Source of the DNA: Flavobacterium cyclinae
Lineage (GTDB): Bacteria > Bacteroidota > Bacteroidia > Flavobacteriales > Flavobacteriaceae
Length of the DNA stretch: 64,000 bases
NCBI RefSeq assembly: GCF_021172145.1
Contig: NZ_CP089095.1
Location: forward strand, 310,001-374,000
Reading direction: 5' to 3'
The notes below the pieces were generated by a model that was given only the letters and a program-made list of their open reading frames with translations, did not search any database and had not been told where the DNA came from. Position numbers and translations under genes: made by a program. Below are positions 23,436-32,025 of this stretch, one piece after another (within the stretch, counting starts at the first letter, position 1; the number at the start of each line of letters is the position of its first letter).

Positions 23436-26204
23436 TTAGAAAGAATATTTCACTGATAAACCGAAATTTCTACCTTTTTTATAAGAATCCACTACAACGT
23501 TTTGAATATCTTGTTTTCTTTCAATTGTTGGATCAGTTAGGTTTTTTGCACTAAATCCAATTCCAATATTCTTGCTTAAATTGAATTTTAGGATAAAATC
23601 TAAAGTGAAAACGTCACTATCAACTAAATCTCCTTTTCCAGTAACTCCTAAAGCATAAATTCTATCAGAGAAATATCCACCAGCAAGAGTTGCAGTTAAA
23701 GATTTATCTTTCTTAAATTCTCTATTGAAACTAATGTCTGAATTAATTAATAAGTCTGATGCTCCTGTTAATCTTGAATCTGAATTAGTAAAATCAACAT
23801 TCATTCCAGGATTTTCACTTACTACTTTTTCAGAATTTAAATCTTGGTTCGTAATTAAGTAAGATACATTTAATCCAAAACCTAAATTAGTTTTTTCGCC
23901 AGTTGTGTTGTTTTCAATTGAAATGATGTTTTTTCTCCATTCTCCTTCAATACCTAATCCAACAGCTTTATCACCTGAATTTACCCAAGAGATATCATTT
24001 GTAGCAGAAGCAATTGTAACTTGGTTAATTGGATTTTGAATGTATTTAGCAAAACCAGTAAATGATAATACTTCACCGTTTTTAGGGAACATTTCCCATT
24101 TTAAATCAAAATTATAATCGGTTGAATTGTATAAAAATGGATTTCCAATATAACTTTGACCAACTTCTTCATACAAGAAAGGAGCTCTTTCTTTGAACTG
24201 AGGTAAAGTATACGTTTTACTTGCAGCAAATTTTATATTTTGTTTTTCATTCACCTCATATTTTGCAGTAATTGATGGCATATATTCCATGGTGTCAAAA
24301 AGAGTTTTTCCACTTTTTAAAGAGGTATCATAAAAAATATCTTGAATAATAAACTCTGTTCTAAATGCACCAATTACAAATAATTTTGGAGTAAATTGAT
24401 ATTCAACTGCACCATATCCTGCTGAAATAATTTGTTGACCATTATAATTTTGTGGTTTTAATGCATTAGGATTAGTTACATTTCCTCTAAATGTTCTTAA
24501 TGAAAAGAAACCAGCATCTAAGTTTGTTTGGTTAAAATAACCATCTAAATAATTTAAGTCAACTGTAGGTTGTGAAGCAAATAAACTTCTTGTTACAAAT
24601 AAATTAATTTGTGTAGCGTCAAAGTTAATATCTTTATAACGACCACTATATCCTGCAATAAATTTTCCTTTATAAGAGTTGTCGTCTTTTTTACCAAACT
24701 TGTAAGATAATGTAAAGTTACCAGCTACTTCATCATCACTCATTTCTTGGTAATATCTATGGTTGTCTGATTGATTAACATCAGATGCAACTAATCTTGA
24801 ATTTGGATCATCCCATGTAAAAGGAATGATAGTGTTTTGCATACGATCTGGGATAATATTTGTCATTTTATTGTATGACACACCCCAATCAAATACTAAT
24901 CTTTCACCAAATTTATGCTCCCCTAATAATTGATTAATTAATAAAAATGTTCTGTCAAATGTTGAACGACGTACAAATCCACCACCGTTTTGAGCAGGTC
25001 CAAAAGCATCTAATATACCTGAAAACTCTTCATGTTTTTGTGAAGTAGAATTGATGAACATCGAATTAAATTTGATGTTATTGTTGTTGTTTATTTTTAA
25101 ATTAATATTTGCCATTGCATTAGAACCAGTACTGTATTCATATGCTTTTCTGTAAAAGTCTTTAACAGCAATTGCTTGCGTATTAACACTTCCTCTTCTT
25201 ACACCTTCTTTATAATTGAAACCATTATCAAAAGAGGCGTTTACAAAGAAACTTAATTTGCTGCTTCCAATATTGTATGAATCTCCTCCTCTTAAATAAA
25301 ACGAACCATTAACAGGAGTTGTTGCTTGTTTATCCCAACTTGTTGTGAAATTATATGCTGCTAACGGATTATTTGGTATAGGTTCATTGCTGAATCCGTG
25401 AAAATTTGGTCCGTCTTGTAAATAAAATTTATCCTGAGACATTGCGTTTGAGTTAAAACCTGTACCAGTTCCAACTTCAATCATACCACTACCTTTATAA
25501 GTTTTAGATACAATATCAACGTTTGCTCCAGCAAAATCTCCGTAATTTTTGTAATTATAAGTTTTATCAATTCCAATGTATTCAACAATGTCAGTAGAAA
25601 AGATATCTAAAGAAATGTTTTTTGTTGATGGATTGTTTGAAGGAAGAGGTAATCCATTTAATGTAGTGGAATTATATCGGTCTCCTAAACCTCTAACGTA
25701 AATATCACTTGATCCTTCTTGTTTAGAAATTCCCGATGTTTTTGCAACAGCAGCAGCTACATCGCTAATCCCTTTTTTAGAAATTTCTTCAGCACCAATA
25801 GATTGTTTAATTTCAACCGCTTTTTGTTGTTCTAAAAGTAAAGCACTTTCTTTTTCTTTAGAAACAATATGAACAATTTCAACGTCTTGTAATTGAACGC
25901 CGCTTGCTTCTAATGTATAATTGATTACTTTTTTCTCATTTGCTTTTATAGTAAATGGAATTTCTTTAGTTTCGTAACCTAAATATCCAATTACTAATGT
26001 ATAACTACCTGGTTTAAGAGTAATAGAATATTTTCCATTCTCATCAGTAGATGTTCCTTGTTTAGTACCTTTGATAATAATGTTAGCAAAAGGTAAAGGT
26101 TCGTTATTAAATTCTTTATCTAAAATAGTTCCGGTAACAGTTCCATTTTGAGCAAACATTGCTACTGAAAAGAATAATGACAATAATAAAAAACGTAGTT
26201 TCAT
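23436..26204 (-). CDS. TonB-dependent receptor with carboxypeptidase-like N-domain
   Basis: This 922-residue outer-membrane transporter has signal peptide MKLRFLLLSLFFSVAMFAQ, then a carboxypeptidase-like regulatory domain (about 22-110, GTVTGTILDKEFNNEPLPFA and GSYTLVIGYLGYETKEI). The plug domain spans about 125-240 (GISKQEGSSDIYVRGLGDRY), and a long beta-barrel ends in aromatic LSVKYSF. It imports a nutrient energised by TonB/ExbBD. It is divergent from PhoB/PhoR-like genes with an 11-bp repeat array in the shared promoter, suggesting phosphate- or phosphorus-compound-responsive uptake. Substrate is not proven. Confidence 0.9.
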   Translation of the reverse strand: MKLRFLLLSLFFSVAMFAQNGTVTGTILDKEFNNEPLPFANIIIKGTKQGTSTDENGKYSITLKPGSYTLVIGYLGYETKEIPFTIKANEKKVINYTLEASGVQLQDVEIVHIVSKEKESALLLEQQKAVEIKQSIGAEEISKKGISDVAAAVAKTSGISKQEGSSDIYVRGLGDRYNSTTLNGLPLPSNNPSTKNISLDIFSTDIVEYIGIDKTYNYKNYGDFAGANVDIVSKTYKGSGMIEVGTGTGFNSNAMSQDKFYLQDGPNFHGFSNEPIPNNPLAAYNFTTSWDKQATTPVNGSFYLRGGDSYNIGSSKLSFFVNASFDNGFNYKEGVRRGSVNTQAIAVKDFYRKAYEYSTGSNAMANINLKINNNNNIKFNSMFINSTSQKHEEFSGILDAFGPAQNGGGFVRRSTFDRTFLLINQLLGEHKFGERLVFDWGVSYNKMTNIIPDRMQNTIIPFTWDDPNSRLVASDVNQSDNHRYYQEMSDDEVAGNFTLSYKFGKKDDNSYKGKFIAGYSGRYKDINFDATQINLFVTRSLFASQPTVDLNYLDGYFNQTNLDAGFFSLRTFRGNVTNPNALKPQNYNGQQIISAGYGAVEYQFTPKLFVIGAFRTEFIIQDIFYDTSLKSGKTLFDTMEYMPSITAKYEVNEKQNIKFAASKTYTLPQFKERAPFLYEEVGQSYIGNPFLYNSTDYNFDLKWEMFPKNGEVLSFTGFAKYIQNPINQVTIASATNDISWVNSGDKAVGLGIEGEWRKNIISIENNTTGEKTNLGFGLNVSYLITNQDLNSEKVVSENPGMNVDFTNSDSRLTGASDLLINSDISFNREFKKDKSLTATLAGGYFSDRIYALGVTGKGDLVDSDVFTLDFILKFNLSKNIGIGFSAKNLTDPTIERKQDIQNVVVDSYKKGRNFGLSVKYSF

Positions 26205-26241
26205 GTTGTGTTATTAAATTTGGTGCAAAGGAACTCTTATT

Positions 26242-26304
26242 GTGTTATCGAAAAGTTATTCGTTTGTTATTAATTAGTTGTCAATTTGTTACCGAATTGT
26301 TAAC
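26242..26304. promoter_or_regulatory. six GTTAT-type direct repeats at exact 11-bp spacing (Pho-box-like operator)
   Basis: GTTAT at 26244, GTTAT at 26255, GTTAT at 26266, GTTGT at 26277, GTTAC at 26288 and GTTAA at 26299: every core starts 11 bp after the last. PhoB-family regulators bind direct repeats with an 11-bp period (E. coli Pho box half-site CTGTCAT). The array lies between the divergent receptor and response-regulator genes. Confidence 0.7.
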
Positions 26305-26382
26305 AGATTAAATAATTGTAAATCTCTTTAAACAAATTGTTTTATCTTTACCTTTACAAACCAAAACATAACAAATTTTGTA

Positions 26383-27072
26383 ATGAAGAAAAAAGACATT
26401 AAGATCTTATTGGTTGATGATGAGCAAGATATCTTAGAAATTGTAGGATATAATCTTTCTCAAGAAGGGTATCAAATTGTAACAGCTTCAAATGGTAAAG
26501 AAGCTATTACTAAGGCAAAAAAAGAACTTCCACAATTAATTATTATGGATGTTATGATGCCAGAAATGGACGGAATGGAAGCATGTGAAAACATTAGAAA
26601 AATTCCAGAACTTCAAGATACAATCATTACTTTTTTAACTGCTCGTTCTGAAGATTATTCTCAAGTGGCTGGTTTTGACGCGGGTGCAGATGATTATATT
26701 GCAAAACCAATTAAACCAAAAGTACTTGTAAGTAAAGTGCAAGCCTTACTTAGAAGATTTAAAGGAGTTGAAGGTACTACTTCTACAACTACATTAACAT
26801 TGGGTACAATTGAAATTAATAGAGAAGAATACAAAATAATTAAAGAAGGAGAAGAGATTATTTTGCCTCGTAAAGAATTTGAATTGTTCTATTTGTTAGC
26901 TACTAAACCAGGAAAAGTGTTTACTCGCGAAGAAATTTTAGACAAAGTTTGGGGTAATGAAGTAGTAGTTGGTGGAAGAACGATTGATGTTCACATCAGA
27001 AAATTAAGAGAAAAAATTGGAGATAGCTTCTTCAAAACCATTAAAGGAGTGGGGTATAAAATCGAATTTTAA
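26383..27072 (+). CDS. PhoB/OmpR-family response regulator
   Basis: This 229-residue protein has a receiver domain (about 5-120) with Asp acceptor D56 (IIMDVMMPEMDG), acidic pocket VDDE (11-14) and conserved Lys108 in AKPIKPK. A winged-helix OmpR/PhoB DNA-binding domain follows (about 132-227; GGRTIDVHIRKLREKIGD, KTIKGVGYKIEF). It is coupled to the kinase gene by TAATG overlap and probably controls the adjacent 11-bp repeat array. Phosphate response is an inference from the family and operator geometry. Confidence 0.92.
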   Translation: MKKKDIKILLVDDEQDILEIVGYNLSQEGYQIVTASNGKEAITKAKKELPQLIIMDVMMPEMDGMEACENIRKIPELQDTIITFLTARSEDYSQVAGFDAGADDYIAKPIKPKVLVSKVQALLRRFKGVEGTTSTTTLTLGTIEINREEYKIIKEGEEIILPRKEFELFYLLATKPGKVFTREEILDKVWGNEVVVGGRTIDVHIRKLREKIGDSFFKTIKGVGYKIEF

Positions 27073-28115
27073 TGCAATTAAAATTTAAAAAATCATATAA
27101 GTTTGCCTTAAAATCATCGTTATATGTAACCTTGTTTTTTTTGGCGATTATATTCTTATATCATTACCTTGTTCAACCGCTTCAATTGCTAATTGTATTA
27201 GCTTTTTCTCTAGTTTTTTATGCTGCAACATTTTTTTTAATTCAATTTAGAGTCGAACATTTTATCTATAAACGAGTAAAAAAGATTTACGATGATGTTT
27301 CGCTACTAGAAACCACATCCTATGTAAATCAGCCAGTTACTACTGACATGGCTACCTTGACAAAAGAAGTTAAAAAATTTGCTCGCGATAAAAAATTAGA
27401 AATAGAAACTTTAAAAATTAGAGAAGAATACCGCAAAGAATTTCTTGGAAACGTATCACACGAATTAAAAACTCCCTTATTTACTATTCAAGGATATTTA
27501 TTGACGCTTCTTGATGGAGCAATGGATGATAAAAACATTCGAAAAAAATATTTAGAACGTGCCGAAAAAGGAGTGGAGCGCCTTATATATATTGTGAAAG
27601 ATTTGGATATGATTACCAAATTAGAAGTAGGCGAAATTAACTTGGATAAAACACGTTTTAATATTGTTGAGGTGATACAAAATGTTTTTGATTTGTTTGA
27701 AATGAAAGCATCAAATAAAAACATTACTTTAACTTTTGATACTAGATATTCTAAACCTATATGGGTTATGGCAGATCAAGAGAAAATCCAACAAGTGGTT
27801 ACAAATTTAGTAGTAAACTCTATTAAATATGGTAAAAAAGGAGGAACAACTGAAGTTGGAATTGAAGATTTAACCAAAGACAAAGTGATTGTAAGAATTA
27901 CAGATAATGGTGAAGGTATCGAAAAGCAAAATATTCCACGTTTATTTGAACGTTTCTACCGTGTAGATAAAAGTGGGGCTAGAAGCGAAGGCGGTTCAGG
28001 TTTAGGGTTGGCTATCGTAAAGCACATCATTGAAGGACACGATGAAAAAATCTACGTAGAAAGTCAAATAGGTATTGGTTCAGAGTTTTCATTTACTTTG
28101 GAAAAGACGAAATAA
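27072..28115 (+). CDS. sensor histidine kinase, PhoR-like
   Basis: This 347-residue kinase has two N-terminal membrane helices (about 14-33 and 38-58), a HAMP-like linker, the HisKA dimer domain with phospho-acceptor His130 (GNVSHELKTPLFT), and a HATPase region. The N-box is VVNSIKYGKKGG, the G1 box DNGEGIEKQ and the G2 box GGSGLGLAIVKHI. There is almost no periplasmic loop between the two helices, so sensing is likely intramembrane or through a partner, as for PhoR. Its 3' end overlaps the convergent glycosyltransferase gene by 27 bp. Confidence 0.92.
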   Translation: MQLKFKKSYKFALKSSLYVTLFFLAIIFLYHYLVQPLQLLIVLAFSLVFYAATFFLIQFRVEHFIYKRVKKIYDDVSLLETTSYVNQPVTTDMATLTKEVKKFARDKKLEIETLKIREEYRKEFLGNVSHELKTPLFTIQGYLLTLLDGAMDDKNIRKKYLERAEKGVERLIYIVKDLDMITKLEVGEINLDKTRFNIVEVIQNVFDLFEMKASNKNITLTFDTRYSKPIWVMADQEKIQQVVTNLVVNSIKYGKKGGTTEVGIEDLTKDKVIVRITDNGEGIEKQNIPRLFERFYRVDKSGARSEGGSGLGLAIVKHIIEGHDEKIYVESQIGIGSEFSFTLEKTK

Positions 28116-29144
28116 TTCACTCCAATTTACTTCAACTGAAAAATCTTTGAAGCCTTTGTAAAAGTGAATTTTTTCTAATTTGGAAGCTTTGAATTTCTCT
28201 TGCTTGCAACTCGGAGCCACAATTTCTGATTTGAGTTTTTTTGCTAAATATTCTTGTTCGTATTGACCTGGAGTTGGAATAAAAAATGCTTTCTTTTCTA
28301 ACTTGGCTAAATCCATAACCGTGGTATAACCGGAACGACAAACCACAAATTCACTTTCATTAAAAGCAATACTTAATTCTTCTGAATTCATAAAATTGTA
28401 ATACGTAATTGAATTTACTTTTTCAATTTTTTGTTTCGATTCTACAATTCCTTTTACAAAAAGAATTTCTTTATTACTTTTTTCTAGTTCTTTAATAAGT
28501 TTCTTTTCCAATAAGGTGCGTTGCGGTTCTGGTCCTGATAATAATACCATAATATCATACTTAATAGGTAACGATATTTTTTTCATACGGCTTAACGGTC
28601 CAATATAGGTTACATTATTTAGTTTTTTTTCGGGATGTCCTAATTTTCCTGATAAGTTTTCTAATCCTGCTAAGTCGGGAACCCAACAAGTATCGAATTT
28701 TGAAATATATCTAGAATGTAATTTAGTAGTAAGCCATGAGGTTTTTCCTGAAAGAACGTTTAACTGATGTGTTATAAAAACAGAAGGAACTTTAGACGAA
28801 TACACACCTAATCTGTTATCGCTAATTACACCATCAATTTCATAGTTTTCGATAATCTTATTAATTTTCGACTTCTCTTTTTTTATTGCCTTCATCATCT
28901 TTGGCATCTGAAAGGCTAATTTCCATTTGAAGTTTTTGCCTTTTTCTGCATATTGAATATTATAAGAAGGTAATTCAACACTTAAAAGTTTTGGAAATTC
29001 TTTTTTTAATAAAGCTAAAGCTACTCCGTCAGAAGCAATAATGGGTTCAAAACCATTTTCTTCCAATGCTTTTATAATAGGAATACATCTTGTGGCATGT
29101 CCTAAACCCCAATTTAGTGGCGCAATAAGTATTTTTTTCTTCAT
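28089..29144 (-). CDS. MurG/GT28-like glycosyltransferase
   Basis: This 351-residue GT-B fold protein has an N-terminal nucleotide loop LNWGLGHATRCIPI (8-21), a middle hinge and a C-terminal donor motif VVCRSGYTTVMDLAKLEKKAFFIPTPGQYEQE (split here as CRSGYTTVMDLAKL and PTPGQYEQE) that matches UDP-sugar-binding MurG-type enzymes. It probably makes a lipid- or envelope-linked glycan. It sits 2 bp downstream of the LpxH-like phosphoesterase gene and forms an operon with it, which points to lipid A or glycolipid work. Not the canonical MurG gene (no mur cluster). Confidence 0.8.
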   Translation of the reverse strand: MKKKILIAPLNWGLGHATRCIPIIKALEENGFEPIIASDGVALALLKKEFPKLLSVELPSYNIQYAEKGKNFKWKLAFQMPKMMKAIKKEKSKINKIIENYEIDGVISDNRLGVYSSKVPSVFITHQLNVLSGKTSWLTTKLHSRYISKFDTCWVPDLAGLENLSGKLGHPEKKLNNVTYIGPLSRMKKISLPIKYDIMVLLSGPEPQRTLLEKKLIKELEKSNKEILFVKGIVESKQKIEKVNSITYYNFMNSEELSIAFNESEFVVCRSGYTTVMDLAKLEKKAFFIPTPGQYEQEYLAKKLKSEIVAPSCKQEKFKASKLEKIHFYKGFKDFSVEVNWSELFRLFQSK

Positions 29145-29146
29145 TA

Positions 29147-29965
29147 TTATTTTAAAGCCGCAATAAATTGTTCGGCTAACTTATTTTCGTCTTCAAAATT
29201 ATACTCCTCATGGGTTGAAACTAAACTTCTATCATGGTGATATAATTTCCATTTTTTATTATTGTATTCTAAAGCAGTTAAATTTTCAATCCAATCTCCC
29301 GAATTTAAGTAGAAAACTTCTCCTTTTTCATTTTCCATAAACTCAATTTTAGGTTCATGAATATGACCACAAATTACATAATCGTATTGGTTTTCAATTG
29401 CTAATTCCACACAAACATTTTCAAAGTTAGTGATAAATTTAACAGCAGATTTTACATTGTTTTTAATTTTCTTTGAAAGCGAGTAAGGTTCTTTATTTAA
29501 TCGGGCTAAAATCCAATTGATAAATCGATTAATTAAAATAAGTAAATCATAACCCCAACCACCTAATTTAGCTAACCATTTGGCTTGAGTAATAGAAGCA
29601 TCAAAAACATCACCATGAAATATCCATGCTTTTTTATGGTCTAATTCTAAGACGAGTTTATCAATTAAACTGATATTTCCCATATGTAAATCAGTAAACT
29701 TTCTAAGAAACTCATCATGATTTCCAGTAATGTAGTACACTTTAGTTCCTTTGGTACTCATCGAAATAATTTTCTTAATTACTTCTAGGTGTTTTGAGGG
29801 GAAATACGATTTTCTAAATTGCCAAATATCAATAATGTCGCCATTGAGTACTAAAATTTTAGGTTTTATCGAAGATAAATAATCCAATAATTCTTTAGCA
29901 TGGCAACCATAGGTTCCAAGATGTACATCGGAAATAACAGCTACTTCAACTTTACGCTTTTTCAT
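29147..29965 (-). CDS. UDP-2,3-diacylglucosamine diphosphatase family (LpxH-like) phosphoesterase
   Basis: This 272-residue calcineurin-like metallophosphoesterase shows all five metal blocks: SDVHLGTYGCH (about 12), NGDIIDIW (about 41), GNHDEFLR (about 81), FHGDVFD (about 116) and GHIHEPKIEF (about 199). The LpxH group hydrolyses UDP-diacylglucosamine to lipid X, but diverged members with longer C-termini act on other substrates, so the exact role is open. Located 2 bp from the glycosyltransferase gene in one operon. Confidence 0.82.
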   Translation of the reverse strand: MKKRKVEVAVISDVHLGTYGCHAKELLDYLSSIKPKILVLNGDIIDIWQFRKSYFPSKHLEVIKKIISMSTKGTKVYYITGNHDEFLRKFTDLHMGNISLIDKLVLELDHKKAWIFHGDVFDASITQAKWLAKLGGWGYDLLILINRFINWILARLNKEPYSLSKKIKNNVKSAVKFITNFENVCVELAIENQYDYVICGHIHEPKIEFMENEKGEVFYLNSGDWIENLTALEYNNKKWKLYHHDRSLVSTHEEYNFEDENKLAEQFIAALK

Positions 29966-30127
29966 ATGTGTAGAAAATATTTTTTAGCGGTCACATATGG
30001 AATCGCTTTTCTTTCGTCTGTGTTGCTTAAGCAACTTTTTATTAATTGCGATTTCAAAATAAAAGTTTTATGCAAAAAACGAAAACCTATCTAATGTTAA
30101 GGTTATTGAAACATTATTAAAAGTTTA

Positions 30128-30157
30128 TTTGTGTTGCTAAATATTTGATTAATTTTG
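30128..30157 (+). promoter_or_regulatory. promoter TTTG-N18-TAATTTTG for trmB
   Basis: TTTG at 30128-30131 and TAATTTTG at 30150-30157 match the Bacteroidetes -33/-7 pair at near-ideal spacing. The -7 box lies downstream of the ATG at 30145, which argues for the GTG start of trmB at 30175. Confidence 0.75.
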
Positions 30158-30174
30158 CCCAAAATTATTTAGAA

Positions 30175-30849
30175 GTGGGAAGTAAAAATAAATTAAAGCG
30201 ATTTAAAGAAAACGAAACGTTTACCAATGTGTTTCAACCAACAAGAGAAGAAGTGGTGGGAGACCAATTTCCGTTGAAAGGAAAATGGAGTGCAGATTTC
30301 TTTAAAAATGATAATCCAATTGTATTAGAATTAGGTTGTGGTAAAGGAGAATATTCTGTTGGTTTAGCCGAAAGATTCCCAGAAAAAAACTTCATTGGGA
30401 TTGATATCAAAGGAGCAAGGTTTTGGCGTGGTGCAAAAACTGCTGTGGAATCAGGTATGAATAACGTGGCTTTTGTGCGAACACAAATCGAATTAATTCA
30501 TCATATTTTTGCTGCAAACGAAGTATCTGAAATTTGGATTACTTTCCCAGATCCACAAATCAAATATAAAAGAACCAAGCACAGAATGACGAATGCTGAG
30601 TTTTTAGAGCGCTACAAAAAAATCCTAAAACCAAGCGGATTCATGCACCTAAAAACGGATTCAGAATTCATGCACGGTTATACTTTAGGGTTGTTACATG
30701 GTTTAGGTCATGAAGTAATTTATGCGAACCATAATATTTACAAAAACGAAGGAGCGCCAGCAGAGGTTACCGGAATTCAAACGTTTTACGAAAGTCAATA
30801 TTTAGAAGTGAATAAGCCAATTACTTATATCAAATTTCGAATTAAGTAA
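30175..30849 (+). CDS. trmB: tRNA (guanine-N7-)-methyltransferase
   Basis: This 224-residue SAM-dependent enzyme makes m7G46 in tRNA. Motif I is ELGCGKGEYSVGLAERFP, followed by IGIDIKGARFWRGAK and the catalytic-region FPDPQIKYKRTKHRM. I choose the GTG start at 30175 (GSKNKLKRF follows), because the upstream ATG at 30145 lies within the promoter and the shorter N-terminus is the family norm. The LysE gene follows by 54 bp. Confidence 0.93.
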   Translation: MGSKNKLKRFKENETFTNVFQPTREEVVGDQFPLKGKWSADFFKNDNPIVLELGCGKGEYSVGLAERFPEKNFIGIDIKGARFWRGAKTAVESGMNNVAFVRTQIELIHHIFAANEVSEIWITFPDPQIKYKRTKHRMTNAEFLERYKKILKPSGFMHLKTDSEFMHGYTLGLLHGLGHEVIYANHNIYKNEGAPAEVTGIQTFYESQYLEVNKPITYIKFRIK

Positions 30850-30903
30850 TCTTTGTTACATTCATTTTCAATATTCTTCCTTACTTTTGATAAAAATCAA
30901 TTT

Positions 30904-31530
30904 ATGACATTTGTTTTAGCTATTTTTTTAGGGTTGATAATTTCCATAGGCGGAATCATTATTCCAGGTATGTTGAATATGACGATAGCTAAAATCAGCA
31001 TCAAAGAAAGTCAAAAACATGCTTTAAATTTTGCTTTCGGAGCAGTTGTAGTGGTTTTTATTCAATGTTTTTTAGGAACTTATTTTGCAAAATTCTTAGA
31101 TGCCAATCCTGTTTTTAGTGAAGGATTAAAAAAAATCGGAACTTTTATTTTTATAGGATTAACGATTGCTTTCATTATAATGGGATTCAATGCTAAAAAG
31201 AAAAAAGAAATTGAAGTTAAGATTGATAAAAAAAGAAATCGTTTCTTTTACGGAATGGCTTTATCTTCTTTTAATATGTTTGCAATTCCTTGGTATGCTT
31301 TAACTACTTTAATGATGGCTTCAAAAGAATTGTTTCAATATGACATCATTTCTATTCTTTTGTTTTCGTTTGCAGCAGCTTCAGGTACTTATTTTGTGTT
31401 TTATTTGTACGCTCGATTCTTCAAGAAAATCGAACATAAACTTACTTTTATAGTTCAGAATATAAATTTTTTTATTGCCATACTTACAGGAGTTGTAGCC
31501 GTTTCTTCTTTATATAAAATGTTTTTTTAA
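30904..31530 (+). CDS. LysE-family transporter
   Basis: This 208-residue, six-helix membrane protein begins FVLAIFLGLIISIGGIIIPGMLN and has the LysE-like N-terminal helix with proline and central helices spanning AFGAVVVVFIQCFLGTYF, FIFIGLTIAFIIMGF and LTGVVAVSSLYKMFF. The family exports amino acids or related solutes. The first possible start (TTG 30853) is replaced by ATG 30904, which sits after a TACTTTTG -7-like box (30882-30889). Substrate unknown. Confidence 0.82.
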   Translation: MTFVLAIFLGLIISIGGIIIPGMLNMTIAKISIKESQKHALNFAFGAVVVVFIQCFLGTYFAKFLDANPVFSEGLKKIGTFIFIGLTIAFIIMGFNAKKKKEIEVKIDKKRNRFFYGMALSSFNMFAIPWYALTTLMMASKELFQYDIISILLFSFAAASGTYFVFYLYARFFKKIEHKLTFIVQNINFFIAILTGVVAVSSLYKMFF

Positions 31531-31533
31531 ATT

Positions 31534-31869
31534 TTGAGTAATTCAAAATCAAATAATGAAAACTTTTTTGAACGTGTTTATGAAATCGTTCGCCAAATTC
31601 CCGAAGGGAAAGTAACTTCTTATGGCGCTATTGCAAAAGCATTAGGTGCAACACGTTCTGCCCGAATGGTGGGTTGGGCAATGAATGCTTCTCATAATTT
31701 AAGTGATGTTCCAGCACATCGAGTTGTAAACAGAAATGGAATGCTTACCGGGAAACATCATTTTCAAGGCACTAATCTCATGCAACAACTTTTAGAAAAT
31801 GAAGGAATAAAAATTGAAGAAAATAAGGTTGTGGATTTTAAATTAATTTTTTGGGAACCTTCAATTTAA
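31534..31869 (+). CDS. alkyltransferase-like protein (ATL), MGMT DNA-binding domain
   Basis: This 111-residue protein corresponds to the DNA-binding domain of O6-alkylguanine-DNA alkyltransferases (KVTSYGAIAKALGATRSARMVGWAM, split here: TSYGAIAKALG and SARMVGWAM). The active-site PCHR reads PAHR (60-63), so the alkyl-accepting Cys is Ala. ATL proteins with a replaced Cys do not repair by transfer but flag O6-alkylguanine for nucleotide excision repair. The start is TTG at 31534. No in-frame ATG precedes the conserved region, and the next (mid-domain) is too late. Confidence 0.85.
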   Translation: MSNSKSNNENFFERVYEIVRQIPEGKVTSYGAIAKALGATRSARMVGWAMNASHNLSDVPAHRVVNRNGMLTGKHHFQGTNLMQQLLENEGIKIEENKVVDFKLIFWEPSI

Positions 31870-31930
31870 GATTCATTTTTTTATATCAAACGATTGCGTT
31901 TCAGTATTCTATAATTTATTTTAAACTTTT

Positions 31931-31956
31931 TGTAACAAATGTGACAATTGTCATGT
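31931..31956. promoter_or_regulatory. TGTAAC/TGTGAC 9-bp-spaced repeats with palindrome TGACAATTGTCA
   Basis: TGTAAC (31931) and TGTGAC (31940) are spaced 9 bp, followed by TGTCAT (31949). TGACAATTGTCA (31942-31953) is a perfect 12-bp palindrome. It lies 70-95 bp before the first YceI gene. Similar TGTAAC repeats precede two redox genes at 36242 and 57877. Confidence 0.5.
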
Positions 31957-32025
31957 TCTAGGTGTTTTTTTCGTCTGAAATTTGTACTATAAAATTAAAA
32001 CAATTATTAACAAATTTTAGGTATT

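Noticed and set aside
30145..30174. ATG start of trmB at 30145
   Set aside because: It overlaps the promoter boxes and adds ten residues that lack family support; GTG 30175 is preferred.
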